The notes under the pieces: model-generated
Databases searched by the model: none
What the model saw: the letters and a program-made list of their open reading frames with translations, nothing else
Told to the model about the DNA's origin: nothing
Position numbers and translations under genes: made by a program
Shown here: one piece after another, positions 55,119 to 64,000 of the stretch
How the letters are laid out: every line of letters begins with the position of its first letter
Numbering within the stretch: position 1 is the first letter of the stretch
Assembly: GCA_905147135.1 (NCBI GenBank)
Contig: LR990059.1
Coordinates: forward strand, 15,895,001-15,959,000
Source of the DNA: Blastobasis lacticolella
Lineage: Eukaryota; Arthropoda; Insecta; Lepidoptera; Blastobasidae
Reading direction: 5' to 3'
DNA: 64,000 bases

Positions 55119-56424
55119 GTGAGTATTTTTTGATAACCTTTATCTACTTTGCACTGGTTTTTAGTCATTACAGAACTATTATACAGTTGTCAAAAAAAAA
55201 TATATTGAGTAACAAAGACAAAATATTATTTGCAAGGTTATATAATTGCTGTTAAACATGTTTTTCCATGACGGTTGTTTTTCTGTTATGACTTCACCAA
55301 GGTCAAGGTTTACCAGATTCAATGCATGATTGCATAGCAAAATTAAATTATGAATTGGCCATCTTTCCTCTACTGTCTGTCCGTCCGTCCCTGTATTAGT
55401 TTGATATCTCACACAAACACACATTAAGAACTCATTCTTATTTCAGGTTGACACAAACCACCCAATAATAAAAACTGCCAAAACGGTTATCTATAACGAA
55501 CACAACAACCTTCAGCCTTGGGGTCTTGTCATTTTGCTCCTTTCCAAAGCAGTCAACCCACCAGCATCAGCTGAATTTGAGCAGAACCCTGTAAACGAAA
55601 AGCAACGAATATTAGCAGAACTCACCGAAATGATACGTACAGGACATTACATTCACAGAGGTTTGTTAAATATACCTTTAGAAGAAAGAGGGCTCAGTGC
55701 AGATACATCAATGTTTGCAAATAAAATTGCAATACTGATTGGTGACTATCTCCTGGTCACTGCAAACGGAATGCTGGCCAAGTTGAAAAACCAAGACCTG
55801 TCATATTTAATATCAACCGCATTACGGGATGTGAGTGAGGGTGAATTTTTTGGTATGAGAGACAAACAAAATATGTCATTACCAGGTAAACCGGTTGATA
55901 GAGAAGATTTTGTGGATGAATTTAAAATATGTTTTGACACATTACCTTTAGACGTGACGAATACATTAGGATCACCAATTCGTGAGTGGACATTAAGGAC
56001 TATGTATAACGGTGGATCTTTGTTTGGTCGAGGTTGTCAAGGTGCGTTCTTACTAAGTGGTCAGTCCCTGGATGAACAAGAAATAGCATATTCAATAGGT
56101 TGTCATATGTGTTTAGCATGGCAAGCAGCCAGTGAGTTGCAAAAGTTCAATTCGGGCAGGGACTCATACTCACTAGTTAGCGCCCCAGTTTTATTCGCTT
56201 TAAACGAGAACCCCGAATTATACTCTATTATAGAAGAAGGCAAGGATAATGTATCTGATGTGGATTTCGGTGAATTAAAAAGGGGTATTCTAAAAACTAG
56301 TGCATTAGAACGTACAAAATGGTTGCACACAGAACACTCTAGGAAAGCAAAAATTTTTGTACAAATGGTTGGTCATAATGACCCTGTAATTACACTAAAA
56401 AGATTAATTAAAAATACTATTTGA
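54879..56424 (+). CDS. Pdss2: PDSS2-like polyprenyl-diphosphate synthase subunit 2, copy A (complete)
   Basis: Two coding exons, 54879-55118 (80 codons) and 55447-56424 (325 codons plus stop), give about 405 residues, the usual length of PDSS2. PDSS2 pairs with PDSS1 in mitochondria to build the polyprenyl tail of ubiquinone. Family text: [20 protein letters not shown] in exon 1, TNHP and [10 protein letters not shown] at the start of exon 2, [57 protein letters not shown], and [13 protein letters not shown]. The first Asp-rich motif of catalytic synthases is replaced by HRGLLN and the second by [10 protein letters not shown], so it should be non-catalytic. The start is the ATG at 54879; the basic, acid-poor first 25 residues fit a mitochondrial presequence. 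The intron (GTGAGT...CAG, phase 0) is 328 bases. A candidate ATTAAA signal lies at 56499-56504. Confidence 0.92.
55119..55446 (+). other. PDSS2-A intron 1
   Basis: GTGAGT donor and TTATTTCAG acceptor; repeat-free, 328 bases. The same position and phase are used by the acceptor of copy B at 63309. Confidence 0.88.
55447..56424 (+). CDS. Pdss2: PDSS2-A exon 2
   Basis: Starts [20 protein letters not shown] and ends LKRLIKNTI before TGA at 56422-56424. Uninterrupted across both sites where copy B has introns. Confidence 0.92.
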   Translation, partial: VDTNHPIIKTAKTVIYNEHNNLQPWGLVILLLSKAVNPPASAEFEQNPVNEKQRILAELTEMIRTGHYIHRGLLNIPLEERGLSADTSMFANKIAILIGDYLLVTANGMLAKLKNQDLSYLISTALRDVSEGEFFGMRDKQNMSLPGKPVDREDFVDEFKICFDTLPLDVTNTLGSPIREWTLRTMYNGGSLFGRGCQGAFLLSGQSLDEQEIAYSIGCHMCLAWQAASELQKFNSGRDSYSLVSAPVLFALNENPELYSIIEEGKDNVSDVDFGELKRGILKTSALERTKWLHTEHSRKAKIFVQMVGHNDPVITLKRLIKNTI

Positions 56425-56573
56425 ACTAGGAGCAATTAGGAAATATTGAAATTTTATATAATTTACTTTATAAGTGAATTTAGATGATAAGTAGTACGAT
56501 TAAAGTGTAGTAACAAATAATTTTAACATATCTACCAACAAAATAATGTTCTGCTTAAATTAGTATAGGACAC

Positions 56574-56797
56574 AGGGGGAAGTACTTGAAACTTTCCTTT
56601 ATTTTGAAAAAAAAACAGAACTGCATTCAAAGATTTTTTTAAATTTGTTTGCCACTCCTGGGAATCCAACCGAAATACAAAGAGATTACACCTTAGAAAT
56701 ACCTTACGATTCCCAGGTGGGCAGGTGTCTTTTCAAAAATCTTTGAATGTATTTTTTTTTTCTTTTTAAAAGTAAAAGTACTTCCCTCCTTGTAGCA
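56574..56797. mobile_element. Foldback MITE just downstream of PDSS2-A
   Basis: Left arm GGGGGAAGTACTTGAAACTT to CATTCAAAGATTTTTTTAAA and right arm TTTTCAAAAATCTTTGAATG to AAAGTACTTCCCTCC are inverted copies of about 65 bases with several mismatches. Confidence 0.8.
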
Positions 56798-56832
56798 TAG
56801 CTGTGGGACGCATTGTATTAAATTCAGTAGCC

Positions 56833-57515
56833 TAAATACAGAAGCAGCAAAATGCGTAAGAGCAGATCAAAGTGGAATTTATTGCTCATAGATAAAGGTC
56901 CATTCTTCTTTCTTTTTTTTTTTATTTATTTATACTGCAATCTGCCTCTCTTAGCACATTAAACAATAAGTTTGGCGGAATTTTCGGAAGGCATGCTCGG
57001 TATGCGACGTGTGTCACATCTCACTTAATTTTACTATTTCAGTATGTCTGGGGGTATTTTCCGTTTTGGTCTTCTGGGGGATGGTGTTCCTCCATTAAAT
57101 CTCTTGCCAAATTGTTGGGATAGTCAGCAATTCTTTTTTTGTATGATGTGGTGTGGCGGACAACTTCCTGTCGAACGGTATTTATTTTTAGGTCGTGGTG
57201 GAGTTGTTCGTTTGTGACAAACCATGGGGCGTTAGTTTTTGTTCTCAATATTTTATTCTGGAATCTCTGTATGATTTCAATATTAGAGTTTGAAGCTGTA
57301 CCCCAAAGCTGAATACCATAGCTCCAGATTGGAATCAGTATCACCTTCTATAATAGGAGTTTGCTGCTGAGCGATAAGTCCATTTTTGTATCACTTATGT
57401 TTTACGTCGTTCCGCATGTCAAAAGCCTTGATACAAAAATTTGCCCTATTTTATGATCAATACATTCCACTCTGATTTGCTCTCACGCTTTTTGCTTCTG
57501 TATTTAGTCTGAAAA
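56833..57515. mobile_element. Foldback MITE, family F copy 2, split by a LINE
   Basis: Left arm AATACAGAAGCAGCAAAATG with GAGCAGATCAAAGTGGAATT and right arm CATTCCACTCTGATTTGCTC with TTTGCTTCTGTATTTAG. The arms are separated by a LINE insertion at about 56906-57378. Confidence 0.85.
56906..57378 (-). pseudogene. 5'-truncated jockey-type LINE in a MITE
   Basis: Minus strand encodes SYGIQLWGTASNSNIEIIQR, FQNKILRT, NAPWFVTNEQLHHDLKI and RQEVVRHTTSYKKRI (57344-57039), the C-terminal end of a jockey-like reverse transcriptase. A polyA (T-rich on +) ends it near 56910-56922. GTCCATT at 56899-56905 and 57379-57385 is the target duplication. Confidence 0.88.
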
Positions 57516-58174
57516 TAAGTCAGTGTTTGGCTCAACCAAGGTGTTAAATGTTTTTGTATGTTTAATTGTTACTTACAATTTTAACTCTTGACTGTACCTA
57601 AATAGAAATGTAAATACTATGAATCTACTTAGAATCATTGATCCAGTCAGATTATAAAGTGTAACCGGTAATATTGTGATAAGTATGTGGATTTTGTTAA
57701 GAAAAGTTTAATATCAGACTTTACAACTTGTTGAGTCCAAAACTTGGACCTATTCTCAGTTATAAGTAATAAAAATATAAATTTTACCACAGCCAAAGAT
57801 CTCCTAAGATGAGGTCTCCTTTTAGTTCCTAGCTTTTTAAATTTCAGTAAATTTGTTCTGTACGTATTAGGAAGCTCACAATTTGTTCTAATTTGGTTTA
57901 ACTCATTATATCGTTCATTTCATCGTTGTGATCAAGAATGCTGCTAATCCACTAAACATTTTTCTCGAAAATAAAAAGCAGCTTGCCTACTTTATTTGTG
58001 AATAGACCTCGCATAATCCTTCCAAATTATTTTATTCTAAGTATTTCGGCCCCGAAAATGTATACTTACGTAGACGACCTTAGCCTTAACATAGATAATT
58101 TAATTTTGAATTTATTACTTGGGTTTCCTAGCAACTATCGGTTATTAGTATCATCAGAATGTGCCAAGGAATTA
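57516..58174. other. AT-rich intergenic DNA
   Basis: No gene seen. The interval between the convergent PDSS2 genes. Ends in a T-run at 58178-58197. Confidence 0.4.
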
Positions 58175-58480
58175 ATTTTTTTTTTTTTTTTTTTTTAATA
58201 ATTATAGGCTTGCATTTGACCTCAACTCACCTGATGGAAAGCGACGATGAGGTCGAAGATGTAGCATGCGTGCCTAGAAGATACCTATTCACTCTTGATT
58301 TAAAGACCCCAAGGTTATACGTATCGGGGAACAATGACTCGGGTAGAGTTCCAGTCCTTTGCAGTGCGCATAAGAAAAGTGGATGCAAAACGCTTAGTAC
58401 GAGATGGTGGGACATCTACCATAAATGGATGATTATCAACCTACATAGGCATAGACCGCAGCTAGAGCAGACGCTGTGAC
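58175..58480 (-). pseudogene. LINE C-terminal fragment with polyA
   Basis: Minus strand reads GTLPESLFPDTYNLGVFKSR, then VNRYLLGTHATSSTSSSLSI before a stop, then a polyA (T-run 58178-58197). Same end as at 29.24 kb. Confidence 0.8.
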
Positions 58481-58504
58481 TCTTTGTCTTATGCGCTTAT
58501 TACA

Positions 58505-58715
58505 TTTCGCAAAATTCGGAACAAAAAGTGTGAGAGCAAATGAAAGTAGAATATAGATATTGCTCATGAAGTAAGGTCCATTTTCGTATCACGCCTTTTG
58601 AAAAGCTGAACGACGCGTAACTTTATTAAAGTGATACAAAAATTAACCTTATGCTATGAGCAATACATTCCACTTTGATTTGCCCTCACGTGTTTTGCTT
58701 TATGAGAGCATTACT
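58505..58715. mobile_element. Foldback MITE, family F copy 3, uninterrupted
   Basis: Arms GAACAAAAAGTGTGAGAGCA...TGCTCATGAAGTAAGGTCCA and AATTAACCTTATGCTATGAG...GATTTGCCCTCACGTGTTTT. About 200 bases; shows the family without the inserts of copies 1 and 2. Confidence 0.85.
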
Positions 58716-59120
58716 TAAATGTGAAATAGAAGCAAGTACATAATATACTGTTGTATTGTGTGAAATGATGCTCCTTCTATTAACAAGCATATGTAAATAT
58801 TAGTACATTCTTATAAGTAAAAATGTTTTTGATTAATTACTTGAGTAGGTATGTCTTGACAGTCACAACCCCTAATTTCCTTCCCACGGGGTTTCATTCC
58901 TCAGGGTCAAGTATCATATTATACGGAGAGAAGATAATCATGTCACCAAAAGGTTATTGAATATTAAAGTGGATGGATACAGGAAGGGGAAAACGAAGAT
59001 GGATGGATTGTATGATGAGGGATATCAGTGAGCGAAAGGTGAGCGTGGAGATGACAGCGGATAAGGATGAATGGAGAAAGAGAACATACTGTGCCGACCC
59101 CAAATAAATAGGATAAAGGC
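58716..59120 (+). pseudogene. LINE ORF2 C-terminal fragment
   Basis: 58940-59105 encodes decayed text of the type GRGKRRWMDC, then SERKVSVEMTADKDEWRKRT and CADPK. Several frameshifts. Confidence 0.7.
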
Positions 59121-59259
59121 AGGCAAATGAACATGGAGGTTAGGGTCAGTCGCTCTACTTTAAATACCTGGTCTGCCAAACCCTGGATCATGGTCAAGGT
59201 GGACCCCGGGCCCGGCGCAAGCTCACAAAGGGGTATTGAGGCCAAGATGAGGTGGTCCC
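59121..59259 (+). mobile_element. SINE family A, 3' part
   Basis: GGTCAGTCGCTCTACTTTAA to GGCCAAGATGA only; the head and most of the body are missing. Confidence 0.85.
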
Positions 59260-59569
59260 TTTTCTAAACTGGTCAGCATTCTCCAATGCTACTATGGCAT
59301 AATTTTACTGCACATTTTAACAAATAAACTGTAGATAACTGTTATTGGCCCAGTTTTTAATTGAACTGAGAAATATGTATTTATGATTAAGTTGGCTGTT
59401 GTTATTCCAATAAATAAATAAATAATTCCCTGACTGTCCTGTCTGTCGAAGCTTAAAATGTTTTGTCCATTCCACCCATCCATAAAACGGTTATCTATCG
59501 TATACGAGATATTTTACTTCTGTTAATTTTATGTGTAAGGTCTTTAACCGGTGGTGACTAAATAACACA
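59260..59569. other. Intergenic DNA with a retroelement-like tail
   Basis: CCAATAAATAAATAAATAAT near 59408-59427 looks like a LINE tail. Nothing else seen. Confidence 0.35.
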
Positions 59570-59980
59570 ATACTTACGTCCGATTGCACCAAACTTAAGC
59601 GACGCCTAAGTTGATTTCAGATATTTCTAACAAGAATAAGTTCTCAAAAGAAAAATATTTTTTCATAACAAGCTTTTATCTAACTATTAAGCTACTATTG
59701 TGGTGGTGGTGGTGGTAGTACTATCAAGGCTATTCCAAAGAGCCCTAACACGATGGGGTTATCTTATTGCGGTCAGCAGTTCCTAAGGCTACCTTCCATC
59801 ATCATTATCAGACCTTGAACATCACCTAGGGGTATAGGATTCATTAGGACCATTAGGAAAACTAAACTCGCTAAGCCACTCTTAACTTTAGGATACCCAT
59901 TTTGTGACACAGAAATACTTAAGAATATACTAAGGCTTATGAGTCGCCTAAGATTAGTGCAATTAGGTCCCTATCTAGAT
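59570..59980. mobile_element. Possible foldback MITE of about 0.4 kb
   Basis: Left ATTGCACCAAACTTAAGCGA (59584-59603) and right CGCCTAAGATTAGTGCAATT (59945-59964) are imperfect inverted complements. TGG repeat at 59699-59715. Confidence 0.55.
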
Positions 59981-60204
59981 AAATGTTTGTGTTAAGATAT
60001 TATTTTATAGTTCTTTAATTTGTTAAATGTGATTTCTTACGTGGACGATGTTACCAATTTTGTACTTGGGTAAATTTTTATTTTAAATGTTGATCAATAA
60101 ATCTGTACAAATGGTTGTTATATTATGTGCGTCTAGTTATTTTATTTTCTAAGTGCACTGAACGAGGCTCTATGGAATCGGCTTTCGTGTCAGTTGTCGA
60201 TTAC
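59981..60204. other. AT-rich intergenic DNA
   Basis: Nothing recognised; AATAAA hexamer near 60095. Confidence 0.35.
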
Positions 60205-60668
60205 CTTTTTTTTTTTAATTCCCTATGAAGGCACACGCTCGGACGGTCCACCTGATGGCGCGCGGCCACCGTAGTCCAGGACATCTGCAACCTAAGGGGA
60301 ACAGTGCGGTTCCGGCCTTTAAGGTACCTGTAGCCTGTGCCTTTTAAAGAACTCCATGTTATAGTGCAGAGGAAAGGCTTAGGGGAGGAGCGCATTCCAC
60401 AACTTGCACGTCAAAGCCAAAGTGCAATGCCGAACACCGGGCTAAGTGGAGGAAGCAGGAAAGCGGCCCCTGGCATAAGCTGGGATTAGCCCTATACTAG
60501 GATGACGATATCACATAGGATATCTTCCAACTATCACGCATTCAAAGCAGTAGAATTCGAATGGCCACGACCACGCGAATTTGAGGTGGGCGCAGTCGCG
60601 AGCGGAAACTAGATCCTACTCAATGAAACGACAACATAAAATTAATAGTAGGTACTTACCTACTTTAT
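60205..60668 (-). mobile_element. Family H reverse copy, then PDSS2-B 3' flank
   Basis: 60205-60400 contains GGTCCACCTGATGGCGCGCG, CCAGGACATCTGCAACCTAA and AAAGGTACCTGTAGCC... in reverse of 44.3/52.9 kb. 60401-60668 is unassigned, GC-richer, and would be 3' UTR or flank of PDSS2-B. Confidence 0.65.
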
Positions 60669-61225
60669 TTAGTCTTCGATATACTGCAGGGTCTCGCTAT
60701 GAATCGTAACCGCCATCTTCTGCAGCGCCGATTTCGCATCTCCCATCGGAAACTTCTCCGTATACCTCATCGTGGCTTCCAACTCCTCATCAAGGAATAC
60801 CCTCAGATATTCTATCGCCCTAGTACCTCTGGTGGCGTAGTAAACCTGCTTGTACTCTATTGGTGTGTTTTTCAACTTCGCCTCCCAAAATATCCCATAA
60901 ATAGTCGGATATTCCCACAAAGCTATAGTCAGGGGCGCACCAACGAGGGAAAAAGAGTATGGATGCGTGAAGAAGTCTTTCACGTCCAGATATAACTGCC
61001 AGAGTATTGCCAAATGCCCTCCGAGGATGTAAGCGTCTCTCTCCATTTGTTCCCCTTGCTTGGCAAGCTTCATGGCGGCCTGGCAGCCCTTGCCAAGTAT
61101 GCTGCCAGAAGTGAGCATAGTTCGGAGCGTCCACTCGTCCTTGCCCTGGCCTAGGAACTCGTCCGACCCCAGCTTTTGCAAGTTGTTCTCACCCTCCCAG
61201 TCGTAATGGTTCATGTCATTTAAGC
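60669..61225 (-). CDS. Pdss2: PDSS2-B exon 4 (last)
   Basis: Acceptor TTTAATTCCAG; LNDMNHYDWEGENNLQKLGS to ETLQYIED, stop TAA at 60671-60669. Confidence 0.9.
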
Positions 61226-63309
61226 CTGGAATTAAATTGTTGTACATAAGTACTGTGAATGATTGTGGCAGTGGGCAATGCTCATAGCTTGCAGAACAGA
61301 TGGCCGATGGGGCAGTAAAGTTCTCGAATGGCGAACACGTACCAGAGGAAGCAGCGTGGGTAGGCCTCCCATAGGGTAGACCGACGACCTGATAGACATC
61401 GCAGGTACCAGGTGGATGCGGCAGGCACAGGACCTTTTTATCGAATATATCTGGAGGAGGCCAATGCCCAGCAATGGGTGTCTTTCTGCTGATATGATCA
61501 TGATGATGACATAAGTAAGGAGAGTCTGATAAGCAGTGCTTTCTGATATAGGTTATAAAATATCGAAATATACCTTTAGGCTTAGTCGGCCAAGGATTGT
61601 TATCCTTATCGTGGTGGCCATAGAAATCTCCCTCGACCAAGTCTCGCAGCCCCGTCGATATCAGCTCCGTCACTCCGTTGTTGCGGATCCCGCCGAGTTG
61701 TCGCAGGCACGTGGCCAGCAGGTAGTCACCTGGAGATAGGACGCAACTCAAGATTAATTTCTAACTAAAGGCGCGTTAGTTCCACTAAGGTGGCGGACAA
61801 GCTAGCGGTCTGTCTGATTGTAAGCAGTTACCATAGCGTATGGACGTTTACAATACCAGGGGTATCACTCGCGTGCTACCGATCCCATAAAAACCTTTTC
61901 ACCTCTTTCACAAGGAACTCCATGTTGTACTCTCCAGAGAGATCATTCCACAACCTTATTGTGTATGGGAGAAAGTTTCTCTGGAACCAAGCTTTGGCTT
62001 TGGAGCCAAGTTGTGAAAGGTCAAGCTCAGAAGTGGTGTAGAACCGTTAAGGTATAGGTTAGTTACGGTACCTATAAGTATATCATCACGGGGTGCCATT
62101 CGGCTCCCGAGACCATTTAACCAGTCTCAAGACCCCAGCGGAAGACCTTTGTCGTGGCGCGCCCGACAGAATGCTGAGAAGCCAGTAATGGATAAGAATC
62201 TAAGGCGGGTCTCACACTATTCAGCGGACGCCTTAAGAACCAAAATGGTAGCATAGGTAGTGCGGTTCCTTCCTTCCAGCACTCACGTGATTCACAAGGA
62301 CTGTTATAACACACGAAGGTTCGAAAGAACGTTTCTCGCTCGTACGATTCGGACGTGGAATGAGCTCCCAGCCACAGTTGTAGCGACATCTATCGCTCCA
62401 CTAGGGAAACTCAACGATACTCACATTACGAGTACACGAACACAAGGTTGGCAAGCATCCGCACATAGATGGCGCTAACCGTCCTGCATCGCGCTAGAGA
62501 AATGTGCCAACTTCCACGGCATATATACAACTTCCGACGATCAACTGTTGGACCCTTAGTCCCCTGGTCACAACACCCGGCTAGGTGGGTAGTTACCCTT
62601 TTCTACCTTCTCACCATCTTCGCTTGCCAACATTGGCGGCTACCTTATCCCTGCACCGCCAAACAGTGTTTCCTTTGGACTATGACATGGGATCGTTCAA
62701 ATGGTATATTAGAGGTCGCTTCAGAGGCGGGCAACGCATTGGTAACTCCCCTGGTGTTGCTGGTGTCCATAGACTTTCCATCAAGTAGCCAGTTTATCTG
62801 CCGTATACTTAACATAAAAAAGAAACTACACTTACCATTTGACACGCGTAAAAAGTTAATCCCTTGCCAACTCCTTTGGCAGGCTACTCTTTTTTTTAAT
62901 TGGACCAGCTAGGCATTTGACTGCCATCTCACCTGGTGATATTGAATATACATTCGTGTCAGGGGCCAACATGCGATGAACGATCAGTAGGCAGGTACTA
63001 ACCAGTCAACAGCACGATCTTGTTGCCGTACAGGAGATCCTTGAACTTCTCGCCAGCCTTCTCCCGATCCTGGAGGTTGGCCATCGTCTTGTGAATCAGG
63101 TGGCCCGTGCGTTTCATCTCCACTATCTCGGCTAAAGCTCTCTGGGAGTGCAGTACGCCGGAATCGTAGAGGTCCCTCGAGTGCTCGTTGGAATTGAAGC
63201 CTGCTGCCTTGGAGACCAGCAGCACGATCAGACCTACTGATTGGAGGTGGCTCTTCGATCCGATTAGGAGGTTCTTGGCGGACTTCAGCAGCGGGTGGTT
63301 GGTACCGAC
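60669..63309 (-). CDS. Pdss2: PDSS2-like polyprenyl-diphosphate synthase subunit 2, copy B (5' partial)
   Basis: Three exons on the minus strand: 63309-63003, 61729-61574, 61225-60669. They give 339 residues that join in frame (phases 1 and 1). The missing N-terminal exon (about 80 residues with the presequence) was not found up to 64000. Text: VGTNHPLLKSAKNLLIG, GLIVLLVSKAAGF, MKRTGHLIHKTMANLQ, NKIVLLTGDYLLATCL, LISTGLRDLVEGDFYG, DEWTLRTMLTSGSILGKGCQ, SFSLVGAPLTIALWE and a C-terminus FPMGDAKSALQKMAVTIHSE. DDxxD motifs are replaced by HKTMAN and LGGHLAILWQ, as expected for the non-catalytic subunit that pairs with PDSS1 in mitochondrial ubiquinone synthesis. Stop TAA at 60671-60669 overlaps an AATAAA (60669-60664), and a donor-like GTAGGTAAGT follows at once. 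No disabling mutation seen. Confidence 0.9.
61226..61573 (-). other. PDSS2-B intron 3 with LINE fragment
   Basis: 348 bases. 61285-61500 carries on the + strand a LINE C-terminal remnant (CAGATGGCCGATGGGGCAGT to CCAGCAATGGGTGTC, then ATGATCATGATGATGA). The intron frame happens to stay open, which creates a spurious 360-codon continuous frame. Confidence 0.85.
61574..61729 (-). CDS. Pdss2: PDSS2-B exon 3
   Basis: Acceptor CTATCTCCAG; GDYLLATCLRQLGG to NNPWPTKPK; 156 bases; donor GTATAT. Phase 1 to 1. Confidence 0.9.
62082..62170 (-). mobile_element. 5S-derived SINE, tail fragment
   Basis: GTCTTCCGCTGGGGTCTTGA and ATTCGGCTCCCGAGACC (+ sense) to ATCATCACGGGGTGCC match the tails of the 35.3 and 46.3 kb copies. 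The 5S head is lost. Confidence 0.65.
62171..62820 (+). pseudogene. LINE C-terminal fragments in PDSS2-B intron 2
   Basis: 62260-62400 encodes RRFERTFLARTIRTWNELPA. 62670-62815 carries YDMGSFKWYIRGRF and a family-D-like end (AGGCGGGCAACGCATTGGTA, CATAGACTTTCCATCAAGTA). Together they look like one decayed LINE 3' end. Confidence 0.7.
63003..63309 (-). CDS. Pdss2: PDSS2-B exon 2 (first visible exon)
   Basis: Acceptor CCTCGCCAG, then GTCGGTACC (Val-Gly-Thr). 307 bases ending ACTG before donor GTTAGT; phase 0 to 1. Confidence 0.9.
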
Positions 63310-63689
63310 CTGGCGAGGGGAGATTAGTTATTATTGATGAGATGTCGAATATGAGGCCCTACTTAGGTACTTGCCCTACCTATTTTTTAATAAAGATTGG
63401 TTAAATTCTCTGGAAAGGAAAAAACGTACATGATGGTTTTGTATGAGTGAAAAATGTAGTATAAAAAACAACATGCCTTTACCACCCCTACGGAGGGGGT
63501 GTACTCAGCGTAATTTTTTATACGCTTTATTACACCTTAACCTAAATTGTGGAAATAGTGTACTTTTGTAAATTGAGGAAAATTAGTTACCCGATCTAAA
63601 TAGGTACATTATTCATTTTGCATTGTACTACTGAGGAAATTTTGATTGTTTTAAAAATCAACACAATCATATTAATTTGGCTTCCTTTA
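63310..63689. other. PDSS2-B intron 1 (part), nothing recognised
   Basis: No exon 1 homologous to copy A was found here on the minus strand. AT-rich DNA with a short ACCCCTACGGAGGGGGTG hairpin-like word at 63485-63502. Confidence 0.5.
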
Positions 63690-63990
63690 TATTTGCACGT
63701 GGATGGTATACGTCGCCTAGGGTATCTTCGAAACTTTTCCAGAAGGCTTTATCGGTGTCGGCACAGCCGTTTTGAGGAGCATAGACGCTGATGACTTCAT
63801 TGTATTCCCTCAATTTGCGCCTTGATCGCCATTAGTCGATCGCTCACTCTGCTCACCTCCAAGATGCCTTTCCGGAACTCGTCGCCCACCATGATGAACA
63901 GAGACGTGGCCGCTCACTGTGGGCCTTTAACAAAACTCACTGTCACCCTAACGGCGATGGAAAGGGCTATGCTCGGAGTCCCATTACGCG
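63690..63990 (-). pseudogene. Non-LTR retrotransposon endonuclease fragment
   Basis: Minus strand encodes MVGDEFRKGILEVSRVSDRL near 63890-63830 and, after a frameshift, YNEVISVYAPQNGCADTDKA with FWKSFEDTL (63813-63720). The VISVYAPQNGC box is the endonuclease core of a non-LTR retrotransposon. Truncated on both sides. Confidence 0.85.
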
Positions 63991-64000
63991 ATCGATTCAG

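Larger units (their letters stand above)
61730..63002 (-). other. PDSS2-B intron 2, filled with repeats
   Basis: 1273 bases. Contains a family E copy (61775-62040), the 5S-SINE tail (62082-62170), a LINE ORF C-terminal piece (about 62260-62400: CYNTRRFERTFLARTIRTWN) and a family-D-like end (62690-62815). Confidence 0.85.

Noticed and set aside
60669..61751. Single 360-codon gene
   Set aside because: The central third is intron 3 with a LINE remnant; clear donor, acceptor and homology to copy A show a spliced gene.
1..64000. CRISPR arrays, bacterial operons or phage genes
   Set aside because: No regularly spaced repeats with unique spacers and no prokaryotic gene organisation; the tandem repeats are degenerate insect minisatellites.

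Overview
The window looks like nuclear DNA of a lepidopteran insect (moth or butterfly). It has spliced animal genes with GT-AG introns, a homothorax-type C-terminus of insect character, very low gene density, and many decayed insect transposon families: cecropia-like mariner, non-LTR retrotransposon 3' ends, tRNA-headed SINEs with GATGATG tails, and foldback elements. Nothing bacterial or plasmid-like is present. All calls come from reading the sequence; no database was searched.

Layout. (1) 1-8100 is the 3' end of the TALE homeobox gene homothorax (hth) on the + strand. The last standard coding exon is at 3702-3856. It runs to a splice donor at 3877 and is followed by a further downstream exon from 4618 and about 3 kb of AT-rich, possibly 3'-UTR, sequence. 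(2) 8100-54800 is about 47 kb in which I find no protein-coding gene. It is a mosaic of mobile-element debris separated by GC-richer, repeat-poor blocks (about 12.3, 13.3, 14.2, 15.1, 24.3, 29.8, 30.5, 31.1, 48.7, 51.1 and 52.6 kb). These blocks look like candidate conserved non-coding elements, as expected beside a developmental regulator. The best-defined mobile element is a broken mariner at 20822-21830. (3) 54879-63309 holds two diverged paralogues of PDSS2, the non-catalytic subunit of mitochondrial polyprenyl-diphosphate synthase (ubiquinone side chain). They are convergent, about 4.2 kb apart. Copy A (+) is complete with a single intron. Copy B (-) has three visible exons with repeat-filled introns, and its first exon lies beyond the window or was not found. 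(4) 63690-63990 is a non-LTR endonuclease fragment.

The two PDSS2 copies share the position and phase of their first intron, but copy A lacks the two downstream introns of copy B. Both lack the DDxxD motifs, so each is expected to act as a partner subunit of a PDSS1-type catalytic chain. The intergenic DNA preserves several nested insertions with readable target duplications, and a 5S-rRNA-derived SINE family (35.3, 46.3 and 62.1 kb).
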